Assembly: GCF_900130015.1 (NCBI RefSeq)
Contig: NZ_FQXS01000009.1
Location: 112,559 to 176,558, forward strand
Length of the DNA: 64,000 bases
Direction of reading: 5' to 3'
From: Desulfofustis glycolicus DSM 9705
GTDB taxonomy: Bacteria > Desulfobacterota > Desulfobulbia > Desulfobulbales > Desulfocapsaceae
Part shown: piece after piece, positions 54,138-63,706 of the stretch
Layout: each line of letters begins with the position of its first letter
Position numbering within the stretch: position 1 is the stretch's first letter
Translations under genes and position numbers: made by a program
Notes under the pieces: model-generated
The model's input: only the letters and a program-made list of their open reading frames with translations
Told to the model about the DNA's origin: nothing
Database searches by the model: none

Positions 54138-54611
54138 CTATCCTTGTTCGTGTGAGGAGATGGGGATGCGGGCGGTCTCTTTGCTGGTGGCCAGGACCGG
54201 CAGGGTCCTGGTTGAGCGAATCCCGGCGATGGTCAGAATAGACTCGCGCAGCATCCGATCGAGCGCCGCCATGTCACTGCAGCGCACCTTTATCAGGTAG
54301 CAGTCGTCACCGGAGATGCGGTGTACCTCCTGGACCTGTTCGAGACGGCCGAGTGCGGTTTCGATGGCCGACAGGTCGGCCTGGGCTGAGAGAAAAAGTT
54401 GGACAAAGGAGATCAGGGCGCAATTGAATTGTTCGGCATTGAGCCGCACCTCATAGCCGTCGATGATCCCCTGGTTCTCCATTTTGCGAATGCGCTCCAG
54501 GACTGCCGATGGTGCCAGATTAATCAAGCGGGACACTTCGACATTTGGAATCCGTGCTTTTTCCTGAAGAATCTTCAGTATTTCAATATTGGTTTGGTCG
54601 ATGGTCTGCAT
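54138..54611 (-). CDS. Lrp/AsnC-family transcriptional regulator
   Basis: A 157-residue feast/famine regulator: HTH in NIEILKILQEKARIPNVEVSRLINLAPSAVLERIRKME (8-45) followed by the RAM ligand-binding domain (about 65-140: VQEVHRISGDDCYLIKVRC). It is 4 bp upstream of lysA on the same strand, so it probably senses lysine or another amino acid and controls lysA and perhaps the divergent dehydrogenase. The ligand is not readable from sequence. Confidence 0.94.
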   Translation of the reverse strand: MQTIDQTNIEILKILQEKARIPNVEVSRLINLAPSAVLERIRKMENQGIIDGYEVRLNAEQFNCALISFVQLFLSAQADLSAIETALGRLEQVQEVHRISGDDCYLIKVRCSDMAALDRMLRESILTIAGIRSTRTLPVLATSKETARIPISSHEQG

Positions 54612-54847
54612 TTTTCTGTTCTTTTAAATGTTTTCTGTAGCGAACGATATTCTCCATAACGTAACATGTCAAGAATATAATTCTGGTTATCATCGAATTT
54701 TCTGAGTTCTCGTCGGTCTTGCCACCGGTACCGATCCGCTTGCCGTTTGTCTTCTCGCCCTGTCGTGCCTATAAAGTAAAGAAGATTTTCACCAAAAGCG
54801 AAGAGCGGATCGGTGAGAGAGTGGGTGATGTTTTTCCGGGAGAAACT

Positions 54848-55972
54848 ATGAAAACCTTTGTTGTGACGATGTTGTTGATGGCGTTGGTCCCGGCGACCGA
54901 GGTCGTCGCTCGGCAGCTTTACCAATTGCCGGATGGCCGGAACCTGCAGTTGGAAACGGTGACCCGGGGGCTCGGCGTGGTCTGGGGCATGGCCTTTGTC
55001 GACGCCGACACCATGCTTGTTACCGAGCGTCAGGGACGGATCGGCCTGATCGCTGTTGCCGACGGCAGCCATCGCCCGCTTGGAGGCCTGCCGGAGATTC
55101 TTGCCGCAGGGCAGGGCGGGCTGCTTGACGTTGCGGTCCCGCCGGATTACCGGGCCGGCGATTATCTCTACCTGACCTATGTCAAGCCGGGGCCCGACGG
55201 CCAGGGTGCAACGACGCTGGCGCGGGCCAGACTGGCCGGCGAGAGACTGCAGGACTGGCAAGATCTGCTGGAGACCCGATCACGGACCGCGACGACGCGT
55301 CATTTCGGCAGTCGGATTGCCTTTGATGGTGCCGGCCACCTCTTTTTTTCCGTCGGTGATCGCGGCGTGCGCGAGACGGCTCAGGACCGTTCCTCCCATA
55401 ACGGCAGCGTGCTGCGGCTCCGCCTCGACGGCAGTGTGCCGCCGGACAATCCGCTGGTCGGTGTCGACGGGGCCTTGCCGGAGATCTGGAGCTGGGGCCA
55501 TCGCAACATCCAGGGAATCGCCTATGACCAGCAGGCCGACCGGCTCTGGGCCATCGAGCATGGACCTCGCGGCGGTGACGAATTGAATCTGATTCGTCCG
55601 GGCCGTAATTACGGCTGGCCGGAGGTGTCGCATGGCATGGAGTATTGGGGGCCGATCCGGGTCGGTGAGGCCCGCGAGCGGGAAGGGGTCGAGTCGCCGG
55701 TTAAGGTCTATATTCCGTCCATCGCTCCGGGCAGTCTACTGCTCTATACCGGTGAGGCGATTCCTGCCTGGCGGGGCAATCTGCTGGCCGGGTCGCTGGT
55801 CCTGCGCCACCTGAATCGGATCGTGCTGGATGAGAGCGGCGAGGCGATCGGCGAAGAACGGTTGTTGACCGACCTCGATGAACGCATCAGGGCGTTGGCT
55901 CAGAGTCCGGAGGGTTTCGTCTACCTGGCAACGGACAGCGGTTCGGTGCTGCGGCTGGTGCCGGCCGACTGA
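54848..55972 (+). CDS. Secreted PQQ-type sugar dehydrogenase (GSDH family)
   Basis: A 374-residue protein with a signal peptide (MKTFVVTMLLMALVPATEVVA, likely cleaved after VVA) and a six-bladed propeller. Family signatures: VWGMAFVDADTMLVTERQGRI near 43-62, GLLDVAVPPDY, HFGSRIAFDGAGHLFFSVGDRG, WSWGHRNIQGIAYD and EHGPRGGDELNLI. Soluble aldose/sorbosone dehydrogenases of this family use PQQ in the periplasm; no PQQ synthesis genes are here. The ATG at 54848 is chosen for its signal peptide; a GGAGAAACT precedes it. Confidence 0.9.
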   Translation: MKTFVVTMLLMALVPATEVVARQLYQLPDGRNLQLETVTRGLGVVWGMAFVDADTMLVTERQGRIGLIAVADGSHRPLGGLPEILAAGQGGLLDVAVPPDYRAGDYLYLTYVKPGPDGQGATTLARARLAGERLQDWQDLLETRSRTATTRHFGSRIAFDGAGHLFFSVGDRGVRETAQDRSSHNGSVLRLRLDGSVPPDNPLVGVDGALPEIWSWGHRNIQGIAYDQQADRLWAIEHGPRGGDELNLIRPGRNYGWPEVSHGMEYWGPIRVGEAREREGVESPVKVYIPSIAPGSLLLYTGEAIPAWRGNLLAGSLVLRHLNRIVLDESGEAIGEERLLTDLDERIRALAQSPEGFVYLATDSGSVLRLVPAD

Positions 55973-55987
55973 GCAGGATAGTCCGGT

Positions 55988-57406
55988 TCAACCCTTTTTC
56001 TTCGGCGGTAGTGCGTCGGTAATCGAGCCATCCACCATTTCCGCGGCAAAGGCAAAGGTCTCGGCCAAGGTCGGGTGGGCATGCACGGTCTTACTGATAT
56101 CCTCGGCATCGGCGCCCATCTCCAGGGCGAGCACCGCTTCGTGGATCAGCTCGCCGGCGTTGGCCCCGCAGATACCGGCGCCGATGATTCTACCGCCGCC
56201 CGTTTCGAAGAGGACCTTGCTCGCCCCGGTGGCGGCGCCGGCACTCAATGCCCGTCCGCTGGCCCCCCAGGAGAACTTGCCTTTGTCATAGTCGAGTCCC
56301 TCTTCTTTGGCCTGCTTTTCGGTAACGCCCATCCAGGCCACCTCCGGGCTGGTGTAGGCGACCGACGGGATGGTCAGCGGCGAAAAAGCGACGTTGCGTC
56401 CGGCGATCACCTCGGCGGCGACCTTGGCCTGGTGGGTGGCCTTGTGGGCGAGCATCGGCTCACCGACCACATCACCGATAGCATAGATGGTCGGCACGCT
56501 GGTCTGCATCTGCTCGTTGACGGTGATAAAGCCGCGTTCGCTCAGTGTGACACCGATCTGCTCCAGGCCAAGATCACCGCTGTTGGGCCGGCGCCCGACG
56601 GCGACCAGTACCGCGTCGCAGGCAGTGCTCTGCTCCTTTTCGTCTTCGCCGTTCCAGCGAACGCTAATCTCGCCCTTGTTCGCCTCGATAGCGGTGACGC
56701 TCGTTTTGGTGTGGATGCGGTAGCGCTTTTTCAACTTGAGGAAGAGCGGCTGTACCAGGTCTTTATCGGCCGGTGGGATCAGCTGGTCGAGCATCTCGAT
56801 AATGGTGATTTCGGTACCGAGGGCGTGGTATATCTGGGCCATTTCCAGCCCGATGATGCCGCCGCCGATGATCAGTAGCCGGTTCGGCACTGCGTCCAGC
56901 GCAAGGGCCGCAGTCGAGTCCCAGATCCTTGGATCGTCGGGGGCAAACGGCAGCCGGACCGGCTGCGAACCGGTGGCGATGATCGCCTGACCGAAGCTGA
57001 CCGTTGTTTCATCCTCACCGGAGACGACCGACAGCGATGAACTGTCGACAAAATGGCCGTTGCCGGTTAGCCGGGTGACACCCCGGGCCGTGCAGAGACC
57101 GTCCAGGCCTTTTGTCAGCTGGCCGATTACCGATTCTTTCTTGGCGCGCAGCGCGGCCAGGTCGACCTGCGGCTCAGCAAAGGTGATGCCGAAATCCTTG
57201 ATTTCCCGTGCCTCCTCGATGATCGAAGCGGCGTGGAGCAGGGTTTTGGACGGGATGCAGCCGACATTGAGGCAGACGCCGCCGAGCAGCTGCTGCCGCT
57301 CGATCAGACAGACGGACAGGCCGAGGTCGGCGGCCCGAAACGCCGCGGTATAACCGCCCGGTCCCGCTCCGAGGACCGCCACGTCAACGGATAGTGTATT
57401 TGCCAT
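55988..57406 (-). CDS. lpdA: Dihydrolipoyl dehydrogenase (E3)
   Basis: Reoxidises lipoyl groups of the pyruvate dehydrogenase complex with NAD+. The 472-residue flavoprotein has the FAD loop GAGPGGYTAA (13-22), the redox disulfide GGVCLNVGC (Cys45, Cys50), the NAD site IIGGGIIGLEMA and the C-terminal His-Glu pair in HAHPTLAE (His444, Glu449). ACAAGGAGCAGCG precedes the ATG at 57406. It is the last gene of aceE-aceF-lpd, but a long repeat separates it from aceF. Confidence 0.96.
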   Translation of the reverse strand: MANTLSVDVAVLGAGPGGYTAAFRAADLGLSVCLIERQQLLGGVCLNVGCIPSKTLLHAASIIEEAREIKDFGITFAEPQVDLAALRAKKESVIGQLTKGLDGLCTARGVTRLTGNGHFVDSSSLSVVSGEDETTVSFGQAIIATGSQPVRLPFAPDDPRIWDSTAALALDAVPNRLLIIGGGIIGLEMAQIYHALGTEITIIEMLDQLIPPADKDLVQPLFLKLKKRYRIHTKTSVTAIEANKGEISVRWNGEDEKEQSTACDAVLVAVGRRPNSGDLGLEQIGVTLSERGFITVNEQMQTSVPTIYAIGDVVGEPMLAHKATHQAKVAAEVIAGRNVAFSPLTIPSVAYTSPEVAWMGVTEKQAKEEGLDYDKGKFSWGASGRALSAGAATGASKVLFETGGGRIIGAGICGANAGELIHEAVLALEMGADAEDISKTVHAHPTLAETFAFAAEMVDGSITDALPPKKKG

Positions 57407-57481
57407 AATCGCTGCTCCTTGTCGTTTTCTTTGAGACTATGTTTTGCCGAATTGGCCGGTTGCCCCTTGCCACCTCCTCGA

Positions 57482-57722
57482 TTGGAAGTCACAACGAACA
57501 GTGAAAATCGGCGTCGTGGTCGGAAGGGCTGGCCGGCCCTGCCTCCGGCTGCTGCGCTGCGGCCTGATCGGCTTGCCTCCGAGGCCGGCAGACAGTCCAT
57601 TCATGGCCTTGCCGCCGGCGGCGGACGTCCTGTCCACCGCCCTTCGGGCCTGATTCTCCGGCCTGCCGGGCCTTCGCGATGCAGCCTCCGGCAGAACCGG
57701 CCAGCCCGGGGGACTGATTTCC
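57482..57722 (+). repeat. Long modular intergenic repeat, copy E
   Basis: The most complete copy: TTGGAAGTCACAACGAAC start, GTGAAAATCGGCGTCGTGG, CCTCCGGCTGCTGCGCTGCGG, GGCCGGCAGACAGTCCATTC, CCTGCCGGGCCTTCGCGATG, CAGCCTCCGGCAGAACCGG and CAGCCCGGGGGACTGATTTCC end. The stem GGCGGCGGAC / GTCCACCGCC (57617-57626 with 57632-57641, loop GTCCT) matches copy D's with one compensating pair. It lies between aceF and lpdA, so inside a probable operon. The remainder of 57407-57799 holds nothing recognisable. Confidence 0.85.
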
Positions 57723-57799
57723 AGATAACTATCGGAAAACCAAATTTACCAACCGTTGCTGTAGATTCTCTGTCTGCTTCTAAGTTCCCGAAATGATGA

Positions 57800-59116
57800 T
57801 TAGAGCAAGGCCTGACGCAAGTCCTCGATGATCGTGGCCAGGGAGCGGCAGAAACGAGCCGCCGCCGCACCGTCGATGACCCGATGGTCGTAGGAGAGCG
57901 AGAACGGCAGGGTCAGCCGCGGCACAAAGCTCTCTCCATTCCAGACCGGCTTCATATAGCTGCGCGACAGGCCGAGAATGGCGACCTGCGGCGCGTTGAC
58001 GATCGGCGTGAAGCCGGTACCGCCGATGCCGCCGAGGCTGGAGATGGTAAACGAGGCCCCCTGGATGTCGGGGATGGCCAGTTTGCCGTCGCGGGCCTGG
58101 GAACTGAGACGGGCCAGTTCTTCGGCGATAGCACGGATCCCGAGGTGATCGGCGTCCTTGACCACCGGTACGACCAGACCGCCCGGGGTATCGACGGCAA
58201 TGCCCACGTGGTAATAGTGTTTGACAATCAACGTGTCGCCGTCGGCGCCGAGCGAGGCGTTGAACTGCGGATAATTCTTCAGGGCCGCCACCACGGCCTT
58301 GATGATAAACACCAGCGGGCTGAGCTTGACCGCCCCGGTCTCGGCTCCCTCGTTGAGCTCTTTACGAAAAGCCTCCAGATCGGTGATGTCCGCTTCGTCG
58401 AACTGAGTGACGTGTGGAATGGTTTGCCAGCTCTGCTGCAGATGTGGACCGGAGATGCGCTGAATGCGTCCGAGCTGCTGCTGTTCGATGGCACCGAATT
58501 TGCTGAAGTCTTCCGTTTGTGCAGTCTTGTCCGGCCGGGCGGCTGCCGGCTTATCGCCGCCGGCGACTCTATCGATATCTTCTTTTAGAATGCGGCCCTT
58601 CGGCCCGCTACCGGTAACATCGGCCAGATCGACTCCGGCCTCCCGGGCATGGGCACGCACCGAGGGAGAGGCATGAACGGTCCCGGCGGCCTTCGCTTCT
58701 TGATCCTGCCCGCCGATTTTTTCCGGCCGCGCCGCCGGTTTTTCCGCGTCACCCTTTGTTTTGTCCGGTGAATCAGTCGATTGTGCGGGTTGTCTTTTCG
58801 TCTCCTCTTCCGTGTTGTCCGCTGAATCATCCGCTTGTTCAGCCGATTTTTCGTCTGTGTCTTCCTGTCCGTTCTGATCCGCTGTCTCCAGCAGGGCAAT
58901 CAGGTCGCCGCTGGCCACCGTGTCGCCGGCCTTGATCTTGATTTCGTTGATTACGCCGGCCAGCGGACTGGGGATATCCATCACCGCTTTTTCGCTCTCC
59001 AGCGCAACGAGCGGGTCTTCCACATCGATCCGGTCGCCGGCGGCGACGTAGATCTCGAGAACGGTGATTTCCTGAACATCGCCGAAGTCCGGGACGGTGA
59101 TTTTCTCGATTGCCAT
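57800..59116 (-). CDS. aceF: Dihydrolipoamide acetyltransferase (E2 of pyruvate dehydrogenase)
   Basis: The 438-residue E2 core. One lipoyl domain (about 1-78) with the lipoylated lysine in ESEKAVMD (Lys43), a long charged linker rich in Asp, Glu, Lys and Gln (about 84-150), a peripheral-subunit-binding domain (HASPSVRAHAREAGVDLADV), and the acetyltransferase domain with catalytic DHRVIDG (His411, Asp415). E. coli has three lipoyl domains; one is common elsewhere. It starts 14 bp after aceE, with an AGGAG site before its ATG. Confidence 0.96.
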   Translation of the reverse strand: MAIEKITVPDFGDVQEITVLEIYVAAGDRIDVEDPLVALESEKAVMDIPSPLAGVINEIKIKAGDTVASGDLIALLETADQNGQEDTDEKSAEQADDSADNTEEETKRQPAQSTDSPDKTKGDAEKPAARPEKIGGQDQEAKAAGTVHASPSVRAHAREAGVDLADVTGSGPKGRILKEDIDRVAGGDKPAAARPDKTAQTEDFSKFGAIEQQQLGRIQRISGPHLQQSWQTIPHVTQFDEADITDLEAFRKELNEGAETGAVKLSPLVFIIKAVVAALKNYPQFNASLGADGDTLIVKHYYHVGIAVDTPGGLVVPVVKDADHLGIRAIAEELARLSSQARDGKLAIPDIQGASFTISSLGGIGGTGFTPIVNAPQVAILGLSRSYMKPVWNGESFVPRLTLPFSLSYDHRVIDGAAAARFCRSLATIIEDLRQALL

Positions 59117-59130
59117 GCCTGTCTCTCCTG

Positions 59131-61791
59131 TTATCGGGTAATGGGATGGTCGGTTTCCGGGTCTATGGAGTAGCGCGTAATGGTTTGCTGTACCGTCGCC
59201 TCGTCCACCTCACCCTGCCGGGCCAGGGCGGCCAGGGCGGCGATGACGATATGGTACCGATCGACCCGGAAAAATCGGCGCAGCCGTTCTCGTGTATCGC
59301 TGCGGCCATAGCCGTCGGTACCGAGGATGGTCAACGGATTCGGGATCAGTCGCCTGATCTGTTCGGCGTAGGCGGTAACGTAATCGGTGGCGATGATCGC
59401 CGGTCCCTGGTGATCGGCGAGCGCCTCTTCCAGATGACTCCGTTTTTGCGACTGGTCGGGATGGAGTCGATTCCAGTTTTCGACGAGCAGCCCGTCTCGG
59501 TGCAGCTGATTGATGCCGAGCACGCTCCAGATAGTGCTGTCGATGGAAAAATCCTCGCGCAACAGTTCGGCGGCGGCGATAACTTCCCTCAGAATCGAGC
59601 CGCTGCCCATCAGTTGCACGGCAGCTTTTCCTGAGGGCGCTTTTTGAAACAGATAGATGCCGCGCTCGATCCCTTCTTCGACCCCCTCGGGCATCTCGGG
59701 ATGCGGGTAATTTTCGTTGAGCAGGGTGATGTAGTAGAAGACATCCTCCCCGTCGCGGTACATACGCTCGATGCCCTTCTGGATGAGGACCGCCACCTCG
59801 TATCCGAAGGTCGGGTCGTAGGCCCGACAGGACGGATAGGTGGAGGCAAAGAGCAGGGCATGGCCGTCCTGGTGCTGGAGCCCTTCCCCGTTCAACGTGG
59901 TGCGACCCGATGTGGCGCCGAGCAGAAAACCGCGCGTTCTCGCATCGCCGGCCGCCCACAGCTGGTCGCCGATACGCTGGAAGCCGAAGATCGAGTAGAA
60001 GATATAGAACGGGATCATCGCCAGGTTGTAATTGACATGGGCTGTGCCGGCTGCGGTCCAGGATGAGATGGAACCGGCCTCGGTGATGCCCTCTTCGAGG
60101 ATCTGGCCGGTCGGGTCTTCACGATACCAGGCGATGGTTTCCGAGTCCTGCGGTTCGTAGAGCTGCCCGGTCGGTGCATAGATACCGAGTTGGCGGAACA
60201 ACCCCTCCATGCCGAACGTCCGGGCCTCGTCGGGGATGATCGGGACGATCCGCTTGCCGATTTCCTTGTCCTTGACCAGGGTGCTGAGCATTCGGACAAA
60301 GGCCATCGTTGTCGAAATCTCACGCTGTTTCGATGATTCGAGCAGGCCGGAAAAAGCGTTGAGCGACGGGGTGGTCAGTTTTTCGTACTCGGTGCGGCGC
60401 AGCGGCACCGGCCCGCCGAGGGCGTCCCGCTGTTTTTGCAGAAAACGGGCTTCTGGGCTGTCATCGGCCGGCCGGATAAACGGCAGCTCCGTCAGCCGAT
60501 CGTCCTCGAGCGGCACGTGAAAGCGATCGCGAAACGACTGCAGGGACTGCTGGTCCATCTTCTTTACGTTGTGGGCGACCATCACTGATTCACCGGACTG
60601 ACCCATGCCGAACCCCTTGATGGTCTTCACCAGGATCACCGTCGGCTGGCCGCGGTGGCGGACGGCGGCGGAAAAAGCTGCATAGATCTTGCGTGGATCA
60701 TGGCCGCCGCGGGTCATCTGCCACAACTCATTGTCGCTGATATCTTCCACCAGCGCCTGCAGGTGCGGATCGTCGCCAAATACCTTTTCACGCAAATAGG
60801 CGGGGCCCCGGGCCCGAATGGTCTGGAAGTCGCCGTCGACCATTTCGCCGAACTTGGCAAGCAGCCGTCCCTCGCGATCGCGAGCGAGGATCTTGTCCCA
60901 TTCGCTGCCCCAGATCACCTTGATCACGTTCCAGCCGGCGCCGCGGAAACGGCCCTCCAGTTCCTGAATGATCTTGCCGTTGCCGCGAACCGGACCGTCA
61001 AGGCGCTGCAGGTTGCAGTTGACGACGAAGATCAGGTTGTCGAGCTGTTCACGGGCGGCAACGGGCAGGGCACCGAGGGCTTCGGGCTCGTCCGATTCGC
61101 CGTCACCCATAAAGAACCAGACTTTTCGATCGCCGGCCGTTTTGAGTCCACGTCGGTCCAGATAACGCATGAAGCGGGCCTGGTAGATGGCCAGCATCGG
61201 ACCGAGACCCATGGAAACGGTGGGAAATTCCCAAAAATCCGGCATCAGCCAGGGATGCGGGTAGGAAGACAAGCCCCGACCGTCCACCTCCCGGCGGAAA
61301 TGATCGAGCTGTTCCTCGCTGAGGCGTCCTTCGACAAAGGCACGGGCATAGATGCCGGGAGAACTGTGTCCCTGGAAGTAAACCAAGTCGGCGCCGTTTT
61401 CCGCCTGCGGGCCGCGAAAGAACCAGTTGAAGCCGACTTCATAGATCGCCGAGACGGATGAAAAAGTGGCGATATGGCCGCCGAGGCTTTTGCCGTCCTT
61501 ATTGGCCCGGGCGACCATTGCCATCGCGTTCCATCGCACGTAGGCGGCGACGTTACGGGCGATCAGCGAGTCGTCGCCCGGTATCGACACCTCCTGTTCG
61601 GGCGTGATGGTATTGCCGTACGGCGTGACGATGCCCGGCGAGGTGTCGACGCCACGGGACCGGGCGCGATCGGTCAAGGACCTGAGCAGAAAATCCGCCT
61701 TCTCCTTGCCCTCGTGTTCGATAACGCCGTCGAGAGAGGCGAGCCAGTCGTTGGTTTCCTGGGGATCGGGGTCGTTATAGTATGAACTCAT
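59131..61791 (-). CDS. aceE: Pyruvate dehydrogenase E1 component (homodimeric type)
   Basis: ThDP-dependent decarboxylation of pyruvate and acetylation of lipoyl-E2. The 886-residue protein is the E. coli AceE type, not the alpha/beta heterotetramer: SYYNDPDPQETNDWLASLD start, GGHIATFSSVSAIYEVGFNWF, the ThDP motif GDGESDEPE (near residue 229) and the later KTIKGFGMG and TSGRTTLNGEGLQHQDGH. The ATG at 61791 follows CGAGG. First gene of aceE-aceF-lpd. In many anaerobes ferredoxin oxidoreductase does this step, so an NAD-linked complex is a physiological clue. Confidence 0.96.
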   Translation of the reverse strand: MSSYYNDPDPQETNDWLASLDGVIEHEGKEKADFLLRSLTDRARSRGVDTSPGIVTPYGNTITPEQEVSIPGDDSLIARNVAAYVRWNAMAMVARANKDGKSLGGHIATFSSVSAIYEVGFNWFFRGPQAENGADLVYFQGHSSPGIYARAFVEGRLSEEQLDHFRREVDGRGLSSYPHPWLMPDFWEFPTVSMGLGPMLAIYQARFMRYLDRRGLKTAGDRKVWFFMGDGESDEPEALGALPVAAREQLDNLIFVVNCNLQRLDGPVRGNGKIIQELEGRFRGAGWNVIKVIWGSEWDKILARDREGRLLAKFGEMVDGDFQTIRARGPAYLREKVFGDDPHLQALVEDISDNELWQMTRGGHDPRKIYAAFSAAVRHRGQPTVILVKTIKGFGMGQSGESVMVAHNVKKMDQQSLQSFRDRFHVPLEDDRLTELPFIRPADDSPEARFLQKQRDALGGPVPLRRTEYEKLTTPSLNAFSGLLESSKQREISTTMAFVRMLSTLVKDKEIGKRIVPIIPDEARTFGMEGLFRQLGIYAPTGQLYEPQDSETIAWYREDPTGQILEEGITEAGSISSWTAAGTAHVNYNLAMIPFYIFYSIFGFQRIGDQLWAAGDARTRGFLLGATSGRTTLNGEGLQHQDGHALLFASTYPSCRAYDPTFGYEVAVLIQKGIERMYRDGEDVFYYITLLNENYPHPEMPEGVEEGIERGIYLFQKAPSGKAAVQLMGSGSILREVIAAAELLREDFSIDSTIWSVLGINQLHRDGLLVENWNRLHPDQSQKRSHLEEALADHQGPAIIATDYVTAYAEQIRRLIPNPLTILGTDGYGRSDTRERLRRFFRVDRYHIVIAALAALARQGEVDEATVQQTITRYSIDPETDHPITR

Positions 61792-62018
61792 CGGATACCT
61801 CGGGTAAAAAAGAATCGCTGTCGTCTCGCAGCGAAGGTCATGGGCGGTGCCGGGGGAAAATAACCGTCTGTGGTCTGATTGTAGAGCAGATTGGTGCGTT
61901 TGTAAATATCGACGGCTCCGGTCGTGGTCCGGCGGCGGCCGAGTCACGGCAGATACGCGGTCGAATCGCTGGTGCTGCGGATTCTTCCGGCTGTGGCCGG
62001 CCAGGCAGGGGAACCCGG

Positions 62019-62053
62019 CGATCTGCGGCAGCAGTGATGTCTGCCGCAGATCG
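62019..62053 (-). terminator. Perfect hairpin after the octaheme cytochrome gene
   Basis: CGATCTGCGGCAG and CTGCCGCAGATCG form a perfect 13-bp stem with a 9-base loop, 17 bp past the cytochrome stop on the minus strand. There is no T-run, so a terminator role is inferred from position. Confidence 0.5.
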
Positions 62054-62069
62054 TCGGGTAACACCGGGG

Positions 62070-63392
62070 TTATTGCTGCTGTTCGAAGAGTTGGTAATAA
62101 ATTTTCTGGAAACTTCCGTCTCTGATGGCGCTCTTGATGTCGGCGGTGCTGGAGTTGAGCCAGGCATGCATTGGATCGTCGGTGAGCAACTCATCGATGT
62201 AGCCATTGATTTCAGGGTCGCCGAAGGCTTGTGCCTTGGGCAGGAAGGTGAAGTAAAAGGAGTAGGCGACTTCGTACATGCCGTGCCACCAGGCGTAGTC
62301 CGGGGCCATCATCGCAGCGCCCATCCGGGCGCGGCGTCCTTGATGGTGCCAGAGTTCGTAGTAATCCCACTCGATTTCGTTGGCGAACGAGGCGGGGTTT
62401 TCCAGAAGCTCCTTGTCTTTGATCATGATCATAATCTCAGTGGCCGGCCGGGCGAATTTCTGGTTGTAGAGTTTGACCAGCGCGTCGAACTGGTAGTAAT
62501 GGCCGTCGACGAAAGACTGCTGGTGACAGGAGAGACAGACCTGCTGCATCGCCGTCCGCTTCTTGGCCGCGTCGTTTTTCGGTTTGGCCATCGGCGGCCT
62601 CAGGGTCCAGGAGATTCGGTCACCGACATCGTGACTGACCGCCTGGTCGGCCGTTGCCGACATATGGCAGGTGGCGCAGGTCGGTGCCGCATAATAATCT
62701 TCGCCGACGACCCAGGAATCACGGTCCATGTTGAGGCTTTCGCGAAAGCCGCGATAGGCGATGCCATGCTTGGAGGCCTCGAAGATCTCCTTTTGCGGGT
62801 GATCGGGTCCGAGATGGCACTTGCCGCAATTTTCCGGTTGCCTGGCCTGGTACTTGGAAAAAGAGTGGCGGGAATGGCAGGCATTGCAGGCACCTTTCGA
62901 ACCGTCCGGGTTGATCCGACCGATACCGCTGTTCGGCCAGGTTTGGGACGAGAGTTTGTTGGCGGCCTGCGGGTCGATTTTTACCCGGGCGCCGTGGCAG
63001 GCTTCGCAGCCGACAATCACCACCGGGTAGCCGGCTGTGACATGGGCCAGGTAGGCGTCACCCGAATCGAGTATCTCACCGGCGTGCGCGTGGTATGAAT
63101 CCATTGTTTCCTGGACCTCCTTTTCATGGCAGACGGCGCAATCGTTGGGTGTCACCAAGGTGGCGACGAAACTGCCATGATGCTCGAAGGCATCGGGGTC
63201 TTCGGCCGCGGCACCGTGACAATCGATGCACCCGACATCGTTGGCACCGTGCGCGGAATGTTGCCATTGCTGATAGAGTCCGCGGTTTTGTTCACGATGG
63301 CAGGAAAGACAATCCGTCTCATCCGCCCAAACGATTGCCCCCGACAGCAACAGTCCGATGACTGCCGCAGCGATGCCATATACGTACCCCAT
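62070..63392 (-). CDS. Octaheme c-type cytochrome, hydroxylamine-oxidoreductase-like
   Basis: A 440-residue exported protein: N-terminal hydrophobic signal (about 5-23) with probable cleavage after VWA, then eight CxxCH heme sites at 28-32, 55-59, 85-89, 129-133, 169-173, 189-193, 239-243 and 286-290. The spacing and the later WWHGMYEVAYSFY segment fit the HAO family of octaheme cytochromes. Relatives either oxidise hydroxylamine or reduce nitrite/hydroxylamine; the deciding P460 crosslink tyrosine cannot be settled by eye. AGGAGGCATC precedes the ATG. No membrane quinol partner is adjacent. Confidence 0.85.
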   Translation of the reverse strand: MGYVYGIAAAVIGLLLSGAIVWADETDCLSCHREQNRGLYQQWQHSAHGANDVGCIDCHGAAAEDPDAFEHHGSFVATLVTPNDCAVCHEKEVQETMDSYHAHAGEILDSGDAYLAHVTAGYPVVIVGCEACHGARVKIDPQAANKLSSQTWPNSGIGRINPDGSKGACNACHSRHSFSKYQARQPENCGKCHLGPDHPQKEIFEASKHGIAYRGFRESLNMDRDSWVVGEDYYAAPTCATCHMSATADQAVSHDVGDRISWTLRPPMAKPKNDAAKKRTAMQQVCLSCHQQSFVDGHYYQFDALVKLYNQKFARPATEIMIMIKDKELLENPASFANEIEWDYYELWHHQGRRARMGAAMMAPDYAWWHGMYEVAYSFYFTFLPKAQAFGDPEINGYIDELLTDDPMHAWLNSSTADIKSAIRDGSFQKIYYQLFEQQQ

Positions 63393-63667
63393 GATGCCTC
63401 CTGAAATGATTCTCCTGCTGAACTGCCGGTTCCCGTGTCCGTGGATCGGGGTGGTGGTAGGTCAAACCTTGGATGCTGGCGAGTTTAGCGACTTGCTGCT
63501 AAAAAAGCAAGTCTGCCGTCGGGTCTGCGGCAGCAAGCCTTGCTTGACCGGCGGTCGAATTGTGCTGCCGCTCCCGGCAAAGAATCTGGCTCTGCCGTTC
63601 GGCGTCGGTGAATTGGGTGGAGATGAGATCTGCGCGAAACGATTGTGGCGCCGAGCGAAGTGCGCTA
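63393..63667. other. Intergenic stretch between the cytochrome gene and the IS end
   Basis: Contains the upstream region of the cytochrome gene and a small hairpin GACTTGCT / AGCAAGTC at about 63490-63513. No convincing gene or promoter is visible. Confidence 0.5.
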
Positions 63668-63706
63668 TGAAGTGGACCCCTGAGTCAAGACAGAAATCCA
63701 CTGGGT

